Below are positions 36,301 to 45,659 of a stretch of 64,000 bases of DNA, piece by piece. Within the stretch, counting starts at the first letter, position 1; every line of letters starts with the position of its first letter. Source of the DNA: Dreissena polymorpha (lineage: Eukaryota; Mollusca; Bivalvia; Myida; Dreissenidae); assembly GCF_020536995.1 (NCBI RefSeq), contig NC_068359.1, forward strand, positions 79,621,867-79,685,866, written 5' to 3'. The notes beneath the pieces were generated by a model. That model worked only from the letters and a program-made list of their open reading frames with translations, had not been told where the DNA came from and did no database searches. The position numbers were made by a program, and so were the translations under genes.

Positions 36301-39300
36301 CTCAAATCTGCCTCGAACCGGGCCAAATCAGCGTCCAACTTTCGTATATGTTTATCGACCTTTGAGAAATTAACAAAGCGGTTAGGTTAATACTTTTCTC
36401 AAAACTGTGACATTCATTAGCACTAACTTCTGACCATAAGGGTAACTCCTTTTGAAAAAGTTTGAATAACCAAATGTTAAGCATTTATAAGTAAAGCATT
36501 TTGAACTAAACATTAAGTTCAACTTTTGTTTGACTGTGATTTAAGTGCTTTTTTCAAATCTAAACAAGCCTTAAACTTATTACATCTAATAATATTTTTT
36601 TCTGTATTTCAGGTACATGCTAGACAACGCTATCTCTGTACCCAACTGAGTGAGTTATTTATTTAGATTATGTAAACATATTGTTGCCAAAATATTAGCT
36701 TACATGATTGTCAGTAAAACTTAATTTTGAAATTCAATTTTTTTTAAAAAGGAGCTACCCTACCACCGAGACAAGAGTATGCAAAACCTCTCAGAAACAG
36801 AACACAGTTTTCAGTTGAATTATTTAATATCAATTTAAAATGTTTCCATGTAAACTACTTTTTTTGACAGCAAACAAGTCCTTGGGTATTTGGGGTACAC
36901 TTTGCTGTATGTCATTTTAGATTTAAGTCACTAAAAATACAACAGGATTTTTATAATTCACTTGAACTTAAGTAACAATAATCAAACAAATCTTTCAGAA
37001 TATTTGAGCCCTGTTTTGGGAAAACTTTACTTAGTGCATGTACATAAAGTGTCGTCAAGATTTGTCTGTGCTGTCCCCAAAGACTCATCAGGGACAAGAC
37101 TTTCTGTGTTTATGGACTTTCTTCCTTTCAAGGAAGTCACTTGTAAACCAAAATCCAGTTTCAGCAGAAAGTGTCGTACCTGATTAGCCTGTGCGGACTG
37201 CACAGAAAAATCTAGGATGACATTCAGTCATTGTATTCTTTAGCCCATTTTCACCAGAACGAGAGTATTTTATAAATTTTTACAAGAACACGGGAAACAC
37301 GAAGGAAAGAAAGTCGGTGCGGTATCTGAGAGGCTTGGCAAATGTCTGGTTTTCCACACCCTGCATGACAAATGCACATGGAATTGGCAATACAAACTTT
37401 TTGGGACATTTTCTTTGTTTTCATCTTCGGAGCAACTCGAAGCGTAATCTTTCAAGTCGGCCTCCATTCTCGCAATATCCCTATCATATCTCTGAATGTA
37501 CCTGTCGACCTATAGAAACAGTCAACGTATTTTAACCCTTTCAGCGCTGGAACCGAATTTTAAAGGCCTTCGCAAACAGTTTGGACCCAGATGAGACGCC
37601 ACAAAACGTGGCGTCTCATCAGGATCCAAACTGTTTGCTATTTTGATAGTATTTTTTGAAAAAAAATTCTAAGAAAATGCTAATTTTAGAAATTCAGCAG
37701 ACGACATTTTAGCAGACTAAAGATTTCCCAGCATGCAAAGGGTTAAACCTTTCCAGCTCAAAAGCAAAGTGAAAATGGCTGTTTGCAACCAGCATTAAAC
37801 TCAAAAACCTGATGGTAACTAGCAGTCTGCTCAGCTTTTCTGCTGTTTGCTGCTCATCAGTATATTAGGGTTTGAAATGAGGCCTTTGAAACTTGAATCT
37901 AGTCAAGGTCTTAAATTTAAATTGATTTTGCAAGGGACTACAAACACATCAAAATGCGTATCTGAGCAGTAAAGGGTTAAAAATCAAGGGACGAGTATAT
38001 ACCTCATTCAGGGTTGGACAACCAAAAGGAAATAGTCTTTCAATTTATGACATCATGCCAGGGATGAACATCAAAAGAGCCCCACTTAGAAATGTTGCTT
38101 TTAATTTGCCGTTAGCCCTAGAATTTCTGACTCAAATAATCACTGTACACAATTTATTGAAAGAAGGAGGTTAGGTCACTATAAGCAAAATCTTTGTTTC
38201 TAACACTTATTAAGATCAAATAATTACTATGAAAGTATAAAAGTTATTTTATAATTACAAATTCTTTCACTCAGAATCTGCCCAGTTATCTACTATCTAT
38301 AAGAATGAACTCTGTATATATGGTGGGCATAGTCAGTCTTCAAGCTCCAAATGCCTGACGGCCTGGACATGCTATTCTGGCTGTTGGAACTTCTGAGACC
38401 AGCTAGTGTTAATTTCACATTTTCTATAATAGCATACAGTTTGCGGCAACATGATTCAATCGATGGGAAGCCCATATAATACATTTAAATAGCAGCACAA
38501 CCAAGTACTTAATAATAATTGTTCTAATGAGACCAAACCATGTTAGAAAACATTACAAAGAAGTGCGTGTTTTTTTGCTTCATATCTCACAGCCGGTGCA
38601 TTTTGGTTTGGGAAAAATTGCGGGGAAAATCATGCAATCAGGACAAATGAAACATTATTGATATGATTATAAATAACAGTTTCAAATGGTTTATAAATGA
38701 ATGTTTAGCTTAATTAATGTTATAAAATATTACAGAATTATGACCATGCATAATAAACTCAATTAATTAATTATTAAAGTTTATTGGAAAAGTTCTGCAT
38801 CTTTATGGGGAAATTTGGTCAGATTTTGGGGAATAATTGTTACTTTTTGCTAATGGGAAGCAGCATGTAAGAGGAAAAAAATTACTGCACCTATGTATTA
38901 ACCCTTCCCACTCAGAGACAAAGTGAAAATGGCTATGAGCAAACAGCAGTACTCTCAGTCTGTTCAGGATTTATGCTGTTTGCTGCTCATTAGTATCTAA
39001 GGGTTGGAAACGAAGCCTTCAAAACTTACATTGTAATCTAGTAAGAAAGATCACAAATTAAATTTAACTTTCAAAGGGACAACAAATGCATAAAAATATG
39101 TATCTAAGTGGTAAAGGGTTAAAATCAGAGAAACTTGGCATGTCTGATTACAAATTTAGAGGGCTTGCAATCTTTCCAAATTTCAATTTATTAATACTTG
39201 TATATACCATTTCATACGTCTGCATGGCAAGCTGTACTTTGTCGTCTCCGAACTCCCGGCTCTTGCTGAAGAGTTTCTGTATCGCAGAGAGAAAGTCGGT

Positions 39301-42269
39301 CCTCTTCTCGGGTGACATTGTGCGTACTGTGGACAGGTAACCTTCGGCTTTGTCATCTATCTCTTTCATTAGATCTGCAAAGAAAACCTTCATGTGCTGA
39401 TTTTTTTCCATATTTTTAATATAGTACCTCAAGTTAACTTTTTTCTTATGCAATGACATTGGTATCAAAAATTGTAATCGATAAATAATCATTATGAATT
39501 TCAACAATTATACAGCCAATTAATTAAATAGGAAAAAAAAGTATTGAAAAGTGAATTAACAAGAGCTTTCAGAGGACAGCCCGCTCGACTATTCCAGTGC
39601 TTGAAAGTATAACGTAAGCCATCATGGGGAAATTGTTCATCTTCAATAATTTATTAGACGATCTTTCAAAAAATAAAAAAAGGAAAAAACTAATTTTTTT
39701 AGGGGGGGGGGGGGGGAAAGGGTAGGGGGGTTGAGAGGGGGGTATAATGTGGGGTGGGGTGTGGTCATTTATTAGATGATCTTTCAAAAATAAAAAAGGC
39801 AAAAAAAAAAAAATGGGTGGGGGATATGGGGAAGGGGGGGGGGGGTGGGAAGGGATTCTGGGTTGGGGCGTGGGGTATTGTTTGGATGGAATCCATTGTG
39901 GTATTCAGGTAAGTGTTGTTTTGTCAAAGTATTAATAACATTTGATCATAAATAAAGAAGTTATGGCAATTTAAGCAAAATGTTCAATTATCTAAGTATA
40001 AAAGGGACCATAATTCTGTCAAAATGCTTGATACAGTTGTCTGCTCTTGTTTATAGGTTGGGGTCATGTTGGTAAATAAGCATGCAAAATTTGAAAGCAA
40101 TATGTCAAGGGATACAGGAAATATTTGGGGTATTACGCAAACTTTAACATAGATTTATCAATAATATGCATATTCGAAGTAAAAAAGGGGTCATAAATAT
40201 GTCAAAATGCTTGATACAGTAGTATTCAGAATACTCCCGCAAGTCTTTGATTTTGTATTTTATAAAAACTGTATACATGAACATGCAGAAAACATGCAAG
40301 AGAACGTCTACTCTTGTTTACATAAACATGCATTTTGAAATGGCTGATCAAAAAATCCGAATTGGTGCACTGTTGGTCCAACTGATAATTGTACAAAATG
40401 CGTATGCCAAATTTTATGACGATTTTTTTCACTCACCAAAAGTATAATTCATGCATGGACCTCTGTTCCCACTTAGAAACAAGTGAAAATGGCTATGTGC
40501 AAACAGCATAAACCCAGAGCAGATTTTATGCTGATTGCTGCTCTACAGTATCTAAGGTTTGGATAAAGTCTTAAAAACTTGAATCTAGTAAAAAAGGTCT
40601 TAAATTAAATGGAACTTTCTAAGGGACTTCAAATGCGTGAAAATATGTGTCTAAGTGGTAAAGGGTTCAACATTTTACTGCCAATGTTCAGGAAAATAAT
40701 TGAATAACTTTTCAGCGATTTTTTTTTTTGCCCAATTGGGAAAAGTACCAGTACCAGACCAATTGGGAACAATAATGGTTTAAAAAAAATGGAATTGGGA
40801 AAATTGGCGTTGTGAAGTCTTCTTCAGGTTGGGAAAATGGTGTATTTGATATGTTGCTAACAATTACTTTAAAAATTATAACCAAGTTGTTAATATTATA
40901 TTTACATAATTTCAAGCCATAGAGCTGCATAGGCTCATTAACTAATTGTTGCATTTTATTTAAAAAGTATATTAAAAAAAAAAACTTCAATCTGGATTTT
41001 TTGGGGATTTGTGTGTGTTTTTTCTCCATTGGGAAAGAGCCATTTTAAGGTGCTTGATGAAGAAGGAAAAATCTCTGCTGTGGATCTTTGTGCCATTTTA
41101 TCCATTATAAAATTACCTTGTGCTTTTTGGTCCAGATCTTTCATCAAACTGAAATTTCTTTGCAATTCCCCTGGAAGTGATTCTAAACCTAAAAATAAAC
41201 AGATAGAGTTATTAATACTACTACAGAATTATTCTCTCTTTCATATAATTCAACTTAATGTCACCGAACCAAACTCAAGCGGGATTGGTGGAGTGTGTGG
41301 AGGCCCGGTAAGCTTAGTAAGCGAGGTGTCACGGGTTCAAGTCCCAGACTGGCTGCACACTTTGCACCACCTGGCGACAATAGCGCCCAACGTGGGGCTA
41401 CAGCCGTTACACTTCTCCATAGAACTTGCCAGTGGGTTCGTCAAGAATTTGAGGATCATTTCCAGCATGGCAAGGGAGAATGTCATGGTACTGAAATTTA
41501 GCGGGATTGGTGGAAGGATGTGTGTTGGCCCAGTCGGCTCAGTTAGGAGAGCACTCGCCCTGTAAGCCAGGTGTCCTGGGTTCAGGTCCCTGACTGGCTG
41601 CGCACTTTTCACCTACTGGCTCATGTGACATAAGGATACAGGCTAGTACAAATAATTAGATGAACGATTTTTATGTTTATTGTAGTTAAAGAATAATACA
41701 TTGTATAAGAGTATATTGTGTTTTCATGAAATAAAATATTTTAAGTCAGAATTTTGTGTAGAGCTTTTTACATTATTATTATTTATAAATAACTGAAAGA
41801 CAGCTGTGCAGAAATTGTGGAGATTTTATCCAAACTAGTAAACCTGTAATTCACCAGGTTAATTTATTATCATTTTCAATTTTAGGTACGAATCATATTA
41901 GGTACGAATGAACGTCCCAAACATCATACTTTTCAAATTAGATTTGAAACGTTTATTTGAAAATGCTATGCATATATCAACAGATAATTGATGATGTTAT
42001 AATAATTAACACTTAAAACACAACCACAATAATTAAAACGTTATTTTCCATTTGACATTTGCGCCAAAATTGTGTAAAAAAAGTAGGTCAGTAGAAAAAA
42101 AATGTCAAAACGTTCCTAGAAATAAAATTGGCGTATACACTAACTATGAACACCAATTATCAAGTTTTTACATAATTATAATAATTTGTTTGGATGTATA
42201 AATGCACACGATTATTAATAAAACGTATTTACTGTCTAGATAATGTTCCAAATACATCGCAGTCGCCAT
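33242..42269 (-). CDS. ING5: Inhibitor of growth protein, ING4/ING5 type (gene span)
   Basis: Chromatin reader subunit of MYST acetyltransferase complexes (HBO1 or MOZ/MORF type in animals), nuclear, binding H3K4me3 through its PHD finger. Exons in transcript order: 42269-42233, 41188-41117, 39374-39208, 36359-36242 (4a) or 37509-37398 (4b), 34369-34279, 34002-33837 and 33343-33242. With 4a the protein is 250 residues; human ING4 and ING5 are about 240-249. The N-terminus [13 protein letters not shown] matches human ING5 as I remember it. Residues about 1-115 form the ING dimerisation domain, including [13 protein letters not shown]. Residues about 133-162 are a lysine-rich nuclear localisation region (PKKKKKK). 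Residues about 199-243 form the PHD finger, with zinc ligands C200, C202, C213, C218, H224, C227, C240 and C243 all present. Every junction is GT-AG with matching phase. ING4 and ING5 cannot be told apart with certainty, and a single invertebrate co-orthologue is likely. Confidence 0.95.
33608..33735 (+). repeat. Possible tRNA-derived SINE remnant
   Basis: GTAGCGTAGTGGATATGGGG followed by GGTCACAGGTTTGCTTCC resembles degraded A and B boxes of a tRNA-like head. In the last ING intron. Confidence 0.35.
33837..34002 (-). CDS. ING5: ING gene exon 6, first half of the PHD finger
   Basis: 166 nt; acceptor CTTCCAG, donor GAT|GTATGT. Encodes [19 protein letters not shown] and [15 protein letters not shown], with three PHD zinc ligands and the conserved TYC tyrosine used for the methyl-lysine pocket. 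Confidence 0.95.
34279..34369 (-). CDS. ING5: ING gene exon 5, nuclear localisation region
   Basis: 91 nt; acceptor GTTTTAG, donor GGG|GTTAGT. Encodes [16 protein letters not shown] and PKKKKKKGQ. Two basic clusters fit the bipartite nuclear/nucleolar localisation region known in ING4. Confidence 0.9.
35517..35691. mobile_element. CAGTGTT...AACACTG MITE
   Basis: 175 bp with ends CAGTGTTATCCCG and CCGGAGAACACTG. The body (AACTGGTGTATTTGCACC, ACCGGTGAAATCACCG) matches the copy at 62081. In an ING intron. Confidence 0.65.
36242..36359 (-). CDS. ING5: ING gene exon 4a (canonical form)
   Basis: 118 nt; acceptor CTCAAAG, donor TCAA|GTGTGT; phase 0 in, phase 1 out. It starts [20 protein letters not shown], matching the vertebrate ING4/5 sequence, followed by a charged linker ending SDSGKKS. 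Confidence 0.93.
37005..37266. mobile_element. Foldback MITE next to ING exon 4b
   Basis: Diverged copy (GAGCCCTGTTTTGGGAAAAC; AGCCTGTGCGGACTGCACAG). It lies in the intron between exons 4b and 4a, about 130 bp downstream of 4b. Confidence 0.6.
37398..37509 (-). CDS. ING5: ING gene alternative exon 4b
   Basis: 112 nt between exon 3 and exon 4a. The acceptor TTCTATAG precedes GTCGAC; the likely donor is AAAAA|GTTTGT, a weaker but usable site. It enters at phase 0 and leaves at phase 1 with a final A, exactly like exon 4a. The first residues, [20 protein letters not shown], align without gaps to exon 4a (11 of 20 identical, most others conservative). The tail differs: [17 protein letters not shown] is acidic and serine-rich rather than lysine-rich. 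Including both exons would break the frame, so they are probably mutually exclusive. If the donor is not used, the frame runs to a stop at 37270, which would make it an alternative last exon. It could also be a decaying duplicate, although the reading frame and acceptor are intact. Confidence 0.72.
37532..37746. mobile_element. TTAA-type MITE, family B
   Basis: TTAACCCTTTCAGCGCTGG at left, GCATGCAAAGGGTTAA at right; inner hairpin GAGACGCCAC/GTGGCGTCTC. It ends 23 bp upstream of the first base of ING exon 4b. Confidence 0.7.
37743..37980. mobile_element. TTAA-type MITE, family C, abutting family B
   Basis: TTAAACCTTTCCAGCTC at left, GCAGTAAAGGGTTAA at right. It shares the single TTAA at 37743-37746 with the family B element. 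Confidence 0.65.
38590..38880. repeat. 'GGGAAA...TTTCCC' repeat remnant
   Basis: TTTGGGAAAAATTGCGGGGA and TACTTTTTGCTAATGGGAAG; related sequences are seen at 10205-10380, 32730-32840 and 40720-41040. Ends not clear. Confidence 0.35.
38898..39122. mobile_element. TTAA-type MITE, family C
   Basis: TTAACCCTTCCCACTCAGAG at left, GTGGTAAAGGGTTAA at right; body as in the 25997 copy. It ends 86 bp from ING exon 3. Confidence 0.7.
39208..39374 (-). CDS. ING5: ING gene exon 3
   Basis: 167 nt; acceptor TTTGCAG, donor ATG|GTATAT, leaving at phase 0. Encodes the core of the ING domain, including [13 protein letters not shown] and [13 protein letters not shown]. Confidence 0.95.
39690..39860. repeat. 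G-rich low-complexity tract
   Basis: Runs of up to about 16 and 11 G with a flanking duplicate TTTATTAGAYGATCTTTCAA. The C-rich versions at 16290-16310 and 17638-17655 sit in similar sequence, so this belongs to a repeat family. G-quadruplex formation is likely. Confidence 0.6.
40457..40669. mobile_element. TTAA-type MITE, family C, decayed ends
   Basis: GTTCCCACTTAGAAACAAGT through AAGTGGTAAAGGGTT; body like the 38898 copy. Confidence 0.5.
41117..41188 (-). CDS. ING5: ING gene exon 2
   Basis: 72 nt; acceptor TTTTTAG, donor GTAATT. Encodes [20 protein letters not shown] and KAQ, the start of the ING coiled-coil domain. Confidence 0.93.
41279..41645 (+). repeat. Two tandem tRNA-derived SINE heads
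   Basis: Both start GCGGGATTGGTGGA (41279 and 41501). The second has a clear tRNA-like order: GTCGGCTCAGTTAGGAGAGC (A box) and GTCCTGGGTTCAGGTCC (B box). The first has ACGGGTTCAAGTCCCAG plus CGCCCAACGTGGGG. In ING intron 1. Confidence 0.6.
42233..42269 (-). CDS. ING5: ING gene exon 1 with start codon
   Basis: ATG at 42269-42267; encodes [12 protein letters not shown] plus one base of a serine codon, then donor GTAAAT. The start is fixed by the near-identity of these residues to vertebrate ING5. Confidence 0.93.
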
Positions 42270-42285
42270 TTTGATTTTAGTTGTG

Positions 42286-42293
42286 TCACGTGA
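42286..42293. promoter_or_regulatory. Palindromic E-box TCACGTGA by the ING start codon
   Basis: TCACGTGA lies 17 bp upstream of the ING ATG, on its 5' side. CACGTG cores in this extended form bind USF, MITF/TFE and MYC-type bHLH factors. Its place in the likely 5' UTR or core promoter is seen; its use is inferred. Confidence 0.4.
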
Positions 42294-42515
42294 TCAAAAA
42301 GTTTATGTCTGTTGTCACATGCCATTTATTTTTCGATTTTTGAAATAATTAACAAATTGTCAACGATACGTGATCAGTGATTGTAATTTAAAAACACCTT
42401 TGTTTGGTGCAGTTCTATTTCAAAAAGTAATATCTGAAAAGAATGTATTTGGTTAGCTACTAATAATGAATAATGTTAGTGATATATTAATATTGCCAAC
42501 GCCTTAATACATAGC

Positions 42516-42587
42516 GGCCCGTTGGTCTAGGGGTATGATTCTCGCTTTGGGTGCGAGAGGTCCCGGGTTCAAATCCCGGACGGGCCC
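42516..42587 (+). tRNA. tRNA-Pro (anticodon UGG)
   Basis: 72 nt cloverleaf. The acceptor stem GGCCCGT pairs with ACGGGCC. The D arm carries TTGGTCTAGGGGTATGATT. The anticodon stem CTCGC/GCGAG encloses loop TTTGGGT with anticodon TGG. The T arm is CCCGGGTTCAAATCCCGG, and the discriminator base is C. A TTTT run at 42594-42597 fits RNA polymerase III termination. It has no intron and looks fully functional. It is transcribed away from the ING gene, whose start codon is about 250 bp away. Confidence 0.95.
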
Positions 42588-42855
42588 AAGACCTTTTGTC
42601 ATGCCCCTGAAATTTCTTAACCAAATTTAACTTTAGAATTCTACCAGGGACCTGATTCTACGTGTGACCTTAACTTGTGGGGTTTGGGAGACGGGTGATT
42701 CAATTTTTTTTTACGAAACATTTTGTCGATTCTCGGGGTCTTTAGAGGCTCGTTATCAAAACTGCATGATAAGTGACACATTTACATGAGTTTTAAGGCC
42801 AAATGTGAGCATTGATCTTTAAAAGTGACATTGACCATTGAGTAAGTCTTTTATG

Positions 42856-43076
42856 TGTCACAGTGGGTAACACACACACACACTCAAATATGTATTCGTC
42901 CTCGAATACAGTGATGTATAATTACACATCGGCCTGTGAGAGCATACCCAGGTTACGTCACGGTCCCACGTTGGGCACCAATTTAACCTAGTCAGAAAAG
43001 TCCCCAACCACAGTGGGCATTGAACCCGAGACCTCCCGAACACAAATCAAGAAGACATGTTACCGCGTCGCTATAA
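42856..43076 (-). repeat. tRNA-derived SINE
   Basis: On the minus strand the head reads GAGCTGGCTTATAGCGACGC (A box region) and GGTCTCGGGTTCAATGCCC (B box), followed by a body with GTGCCCAACGTGGG and a GT-repeat tail. The CCCAACGTGGG core is shared with the 41279 SINE. Confidence 0.65.
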
Positions 43077-43804
43077 GCCAGCTCAATTAGCAAGGCATCG
43101 TAAGCTTTCCTTTAACCGAACCCTGCTACACATGCGGCGCGTCGTCGTTAATGGTCCCCATTTGTGCCAGATTATTTCCATACAGTTATGTGGCAAATAT
43201 AGCTGAGAGATGTTGAGCTTTTGAATGGCCAAACTTGAATATTGAGCTTAATGGATTGCCTTAAACTTTGAGGTTGGGAGACGGGAACACCATTTTATTC
43301 TGGTGTATGGCCATTGAAGGCGGATGCAATTATATTCCACAAAAAATGCCTCGCATAATGATCGGTATGAATATACATTTAATGTCCACTAGAGTCGATC
43401 AGAAAATGCATCAAAATAGCCCGGTGCACAAGTTCACTCGATGATGAACATGTTTATCACAGTTTATTGCGCAAATATCTATAGATCTTCGTTTGAAGTT
43501 ACGTCACTCCATCGTTTGAACTTTTTGAGCTATAAGCGACACATTAATCTGGCGAAATAAATGACGGAAAGACAACGGCAAAGTTGAGACAGCTTTCTCA
43601 TGATTATTTCAAAGACGCTTCATACTTTTCTTCGTAGAAAACAGACTCGAGAAGATGTGCTTCTCTGCAAGCCAGTTTACTTGGAATAAACTCTTTTCTG
43701 TTTGTAGGTGTAACAAATTGAAGATAACTCGAACAATCCTAGTTGACAATTTTATACACATTTGCCTCCCTTGAACCATACACTTATTTTACACTGACTG
43801 CGAC

Positions 43805-43895
43805 TGTACAAAAGTTTTCGCCCATCTTTAAGGCCGTCTCTGGAATTGTCACAATTCCAGACACGGCCTTAAAGATGGGCGAAAACTTTTGTGCA
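43805..43895. repeat. 91-bp near-perfect palindrome
   Basis: Arms of 45 bp with two mismatches and a one-base centre. The left arm starts TGTACAAAAGTTTTCGCCC; the right arm ends GGGCGAAAACTTTTGTGCA. No flanking duplication was seen. Confidence 0.85.
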
Positions 43896-44434
43896 TACAC
43901 CACCCCTATTAAAATGTGCAACGTTCGAAATTATTTCAAATTATAAACCCCACAATAAATGAAACAAATTAAGTGCGTTCCGTTAACAAAAACAAGAACC
44001 GAGTTGAATTGAATGAAATATCATGGTTACCTTGAAAATTCAAAATTTTTCTTGTAATTGGTTGAAAATTAGCAATAATGTGAATGTTTAAATATGCTGC
44101 TGTATTACAGCTTCAATATACATTTATTGGCAATGTGCAACCTATATAAAGGGAAGTTTTAAACAAACATATGATAAACAAATTGTCCTTTGCAATAGTA
44201 TTACATTTTTTCTGTTTCATTAATATTCTTTTTGATATTGGATGCGCCGAATCACAATTGAAACAACCATGGCAACAGTATTCAAATAAAACCCCCAATC
44301 TGTGTTATATAGATGTTAAATCCACTGTAATAATGCAATAACACAGTGAATTCAGTAAACGTGAAACTTGCATATTAAAACAATTATAGCAGTTGTTGTT
44401 GATGTTTTGTTGTGTATTTTTGCTGTTGTTGTTA

Positions 44435-44491
44435 TCCCCACGCTTTTTGAAAAAAAGGTGGGGATATTGTGGTTATCTCCGCCGTCCGTCC

Positions 44492-44554
<63 letters not shown>

Positions 44555-45659
44555 CGTCCTGGCCACTATCTCCTCCTACACTAAAAGCACTAGAACATTG
44601 AAACTTACACACATGGTAGCTATGAGCATATGTGCGACCCTGCACTATTTGGAAATTTGATCTGACCCCTGGGTCAAAAGTTATAGCGGTTGGGGTGGGG
44701 CCGCGTCAGAAATTATCACTCATTTTTTTAGGTTATTTTACATTTACTTCTTGATTTCTACACCGATTCACTTCAAATTGATACTGAACTTTTGTTATGA
44801 CATTAGGGTCAATCTCAACTATGCATGGCCCCAATCCCAACCCTGGGGCGCCCGCCCACATAGGCCACACCCACCAAAAAATTCCATTTACTATAATTTT
44901 TTCATTTCTACACGGATTCACTTCAAATTGATACTGAACTTATCTTATGACATTAGGGTCAATCTCAACTATGCATGGCCCCATAACCAACCCTGGGGCC
45001 CCGCCCACATAGACCACACCCACCCAAAATTGCCTTTACTATAATTTCTTCATTTCTACACCGATTCACTTCAAATTGATATTGAACTTCTCTTATGACA
45101 ATACAGTCAATCTCAACTATGCATGGCCCCATTACCAACCCTGGGGCGCCCCGCCCACATAGACCACACCCACCCAAAATTGCCTTTTACTATAATTTCT
45201 TCATTTCTACACCGATTCACTTCAAATTGATACTGAACCTCTCTTATGACAATACGGTCAATCTCAACTATGCATGGCCCCATTACCAACCCTGGGGCCC
45301 CGCCCACATAGACCACACCCGCCCAAAATTGCCTTTTACTATAATTTCTTCATTTCTACACCGATTCACTTCAAATTGATACTGAACTTCTCTTATGACA
45401 ATACGGTCAATCTCAACTATGCATGGCACAATTACCAACCCTGGGGCGCCCTGCCCACATATGTCACACCCACCCAAAATTGCCTTTTACTATAACTTCT
45501 TCATTTCTACACCAATTCACTTCTAATTGATGATGAACTTCTCTTATGACAATACGGTCAATCTCAGCTATGCATGGCCCCATTACCAACCCTGGGGCAC
45601 ACCTAAGTCAAACATTCGGCGTGGGGATACGCGTCGGCCTCTGCCGCGCCATTTCTAGT
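44435..45659 (+). mobile_element. Helitron-like/pearl-like element, copy 1
   Basis: Begins TCCCCACGC after A and ends CTAGT before T, as in Helitron A^T insertion. Just before the end, GCGTCGGC and GCCGCGC form a hairpin. It contains a CTGT microsatellite (44483-44558) and six core units of about 150 bp with CACCGATTCACTTCAAATTG and CCAACCCTGGGGC. It has no transposase or helicase. The layout resembles the 'pearl' elements reported from bivalves. Confidence 0.7.

Noticed and set aside
37270-37397. Extension of ING exon 4b to the stop at 37270 as the only form
   Set aside because: The extended residues run into a decayed foldback MITE and have no ING similarity, while a donor in the right phase exists at 37397. 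Kept only as an alternative.
41011-41565. 184-codon plus-strand ORF
   Set aside because: Runs antisense through ING exon 2 and then into SINE sequence.
41500-41600. Genuine tRNA gene
   Set aside because: A and B boxes are present but the stems do not pair into a cloverleaf, and the unit is repeated with a SINE body.
44352-44645. ORF with TDRQ/VCLS repeats
   Set aside because: Translation of a CTGT microsatellite.
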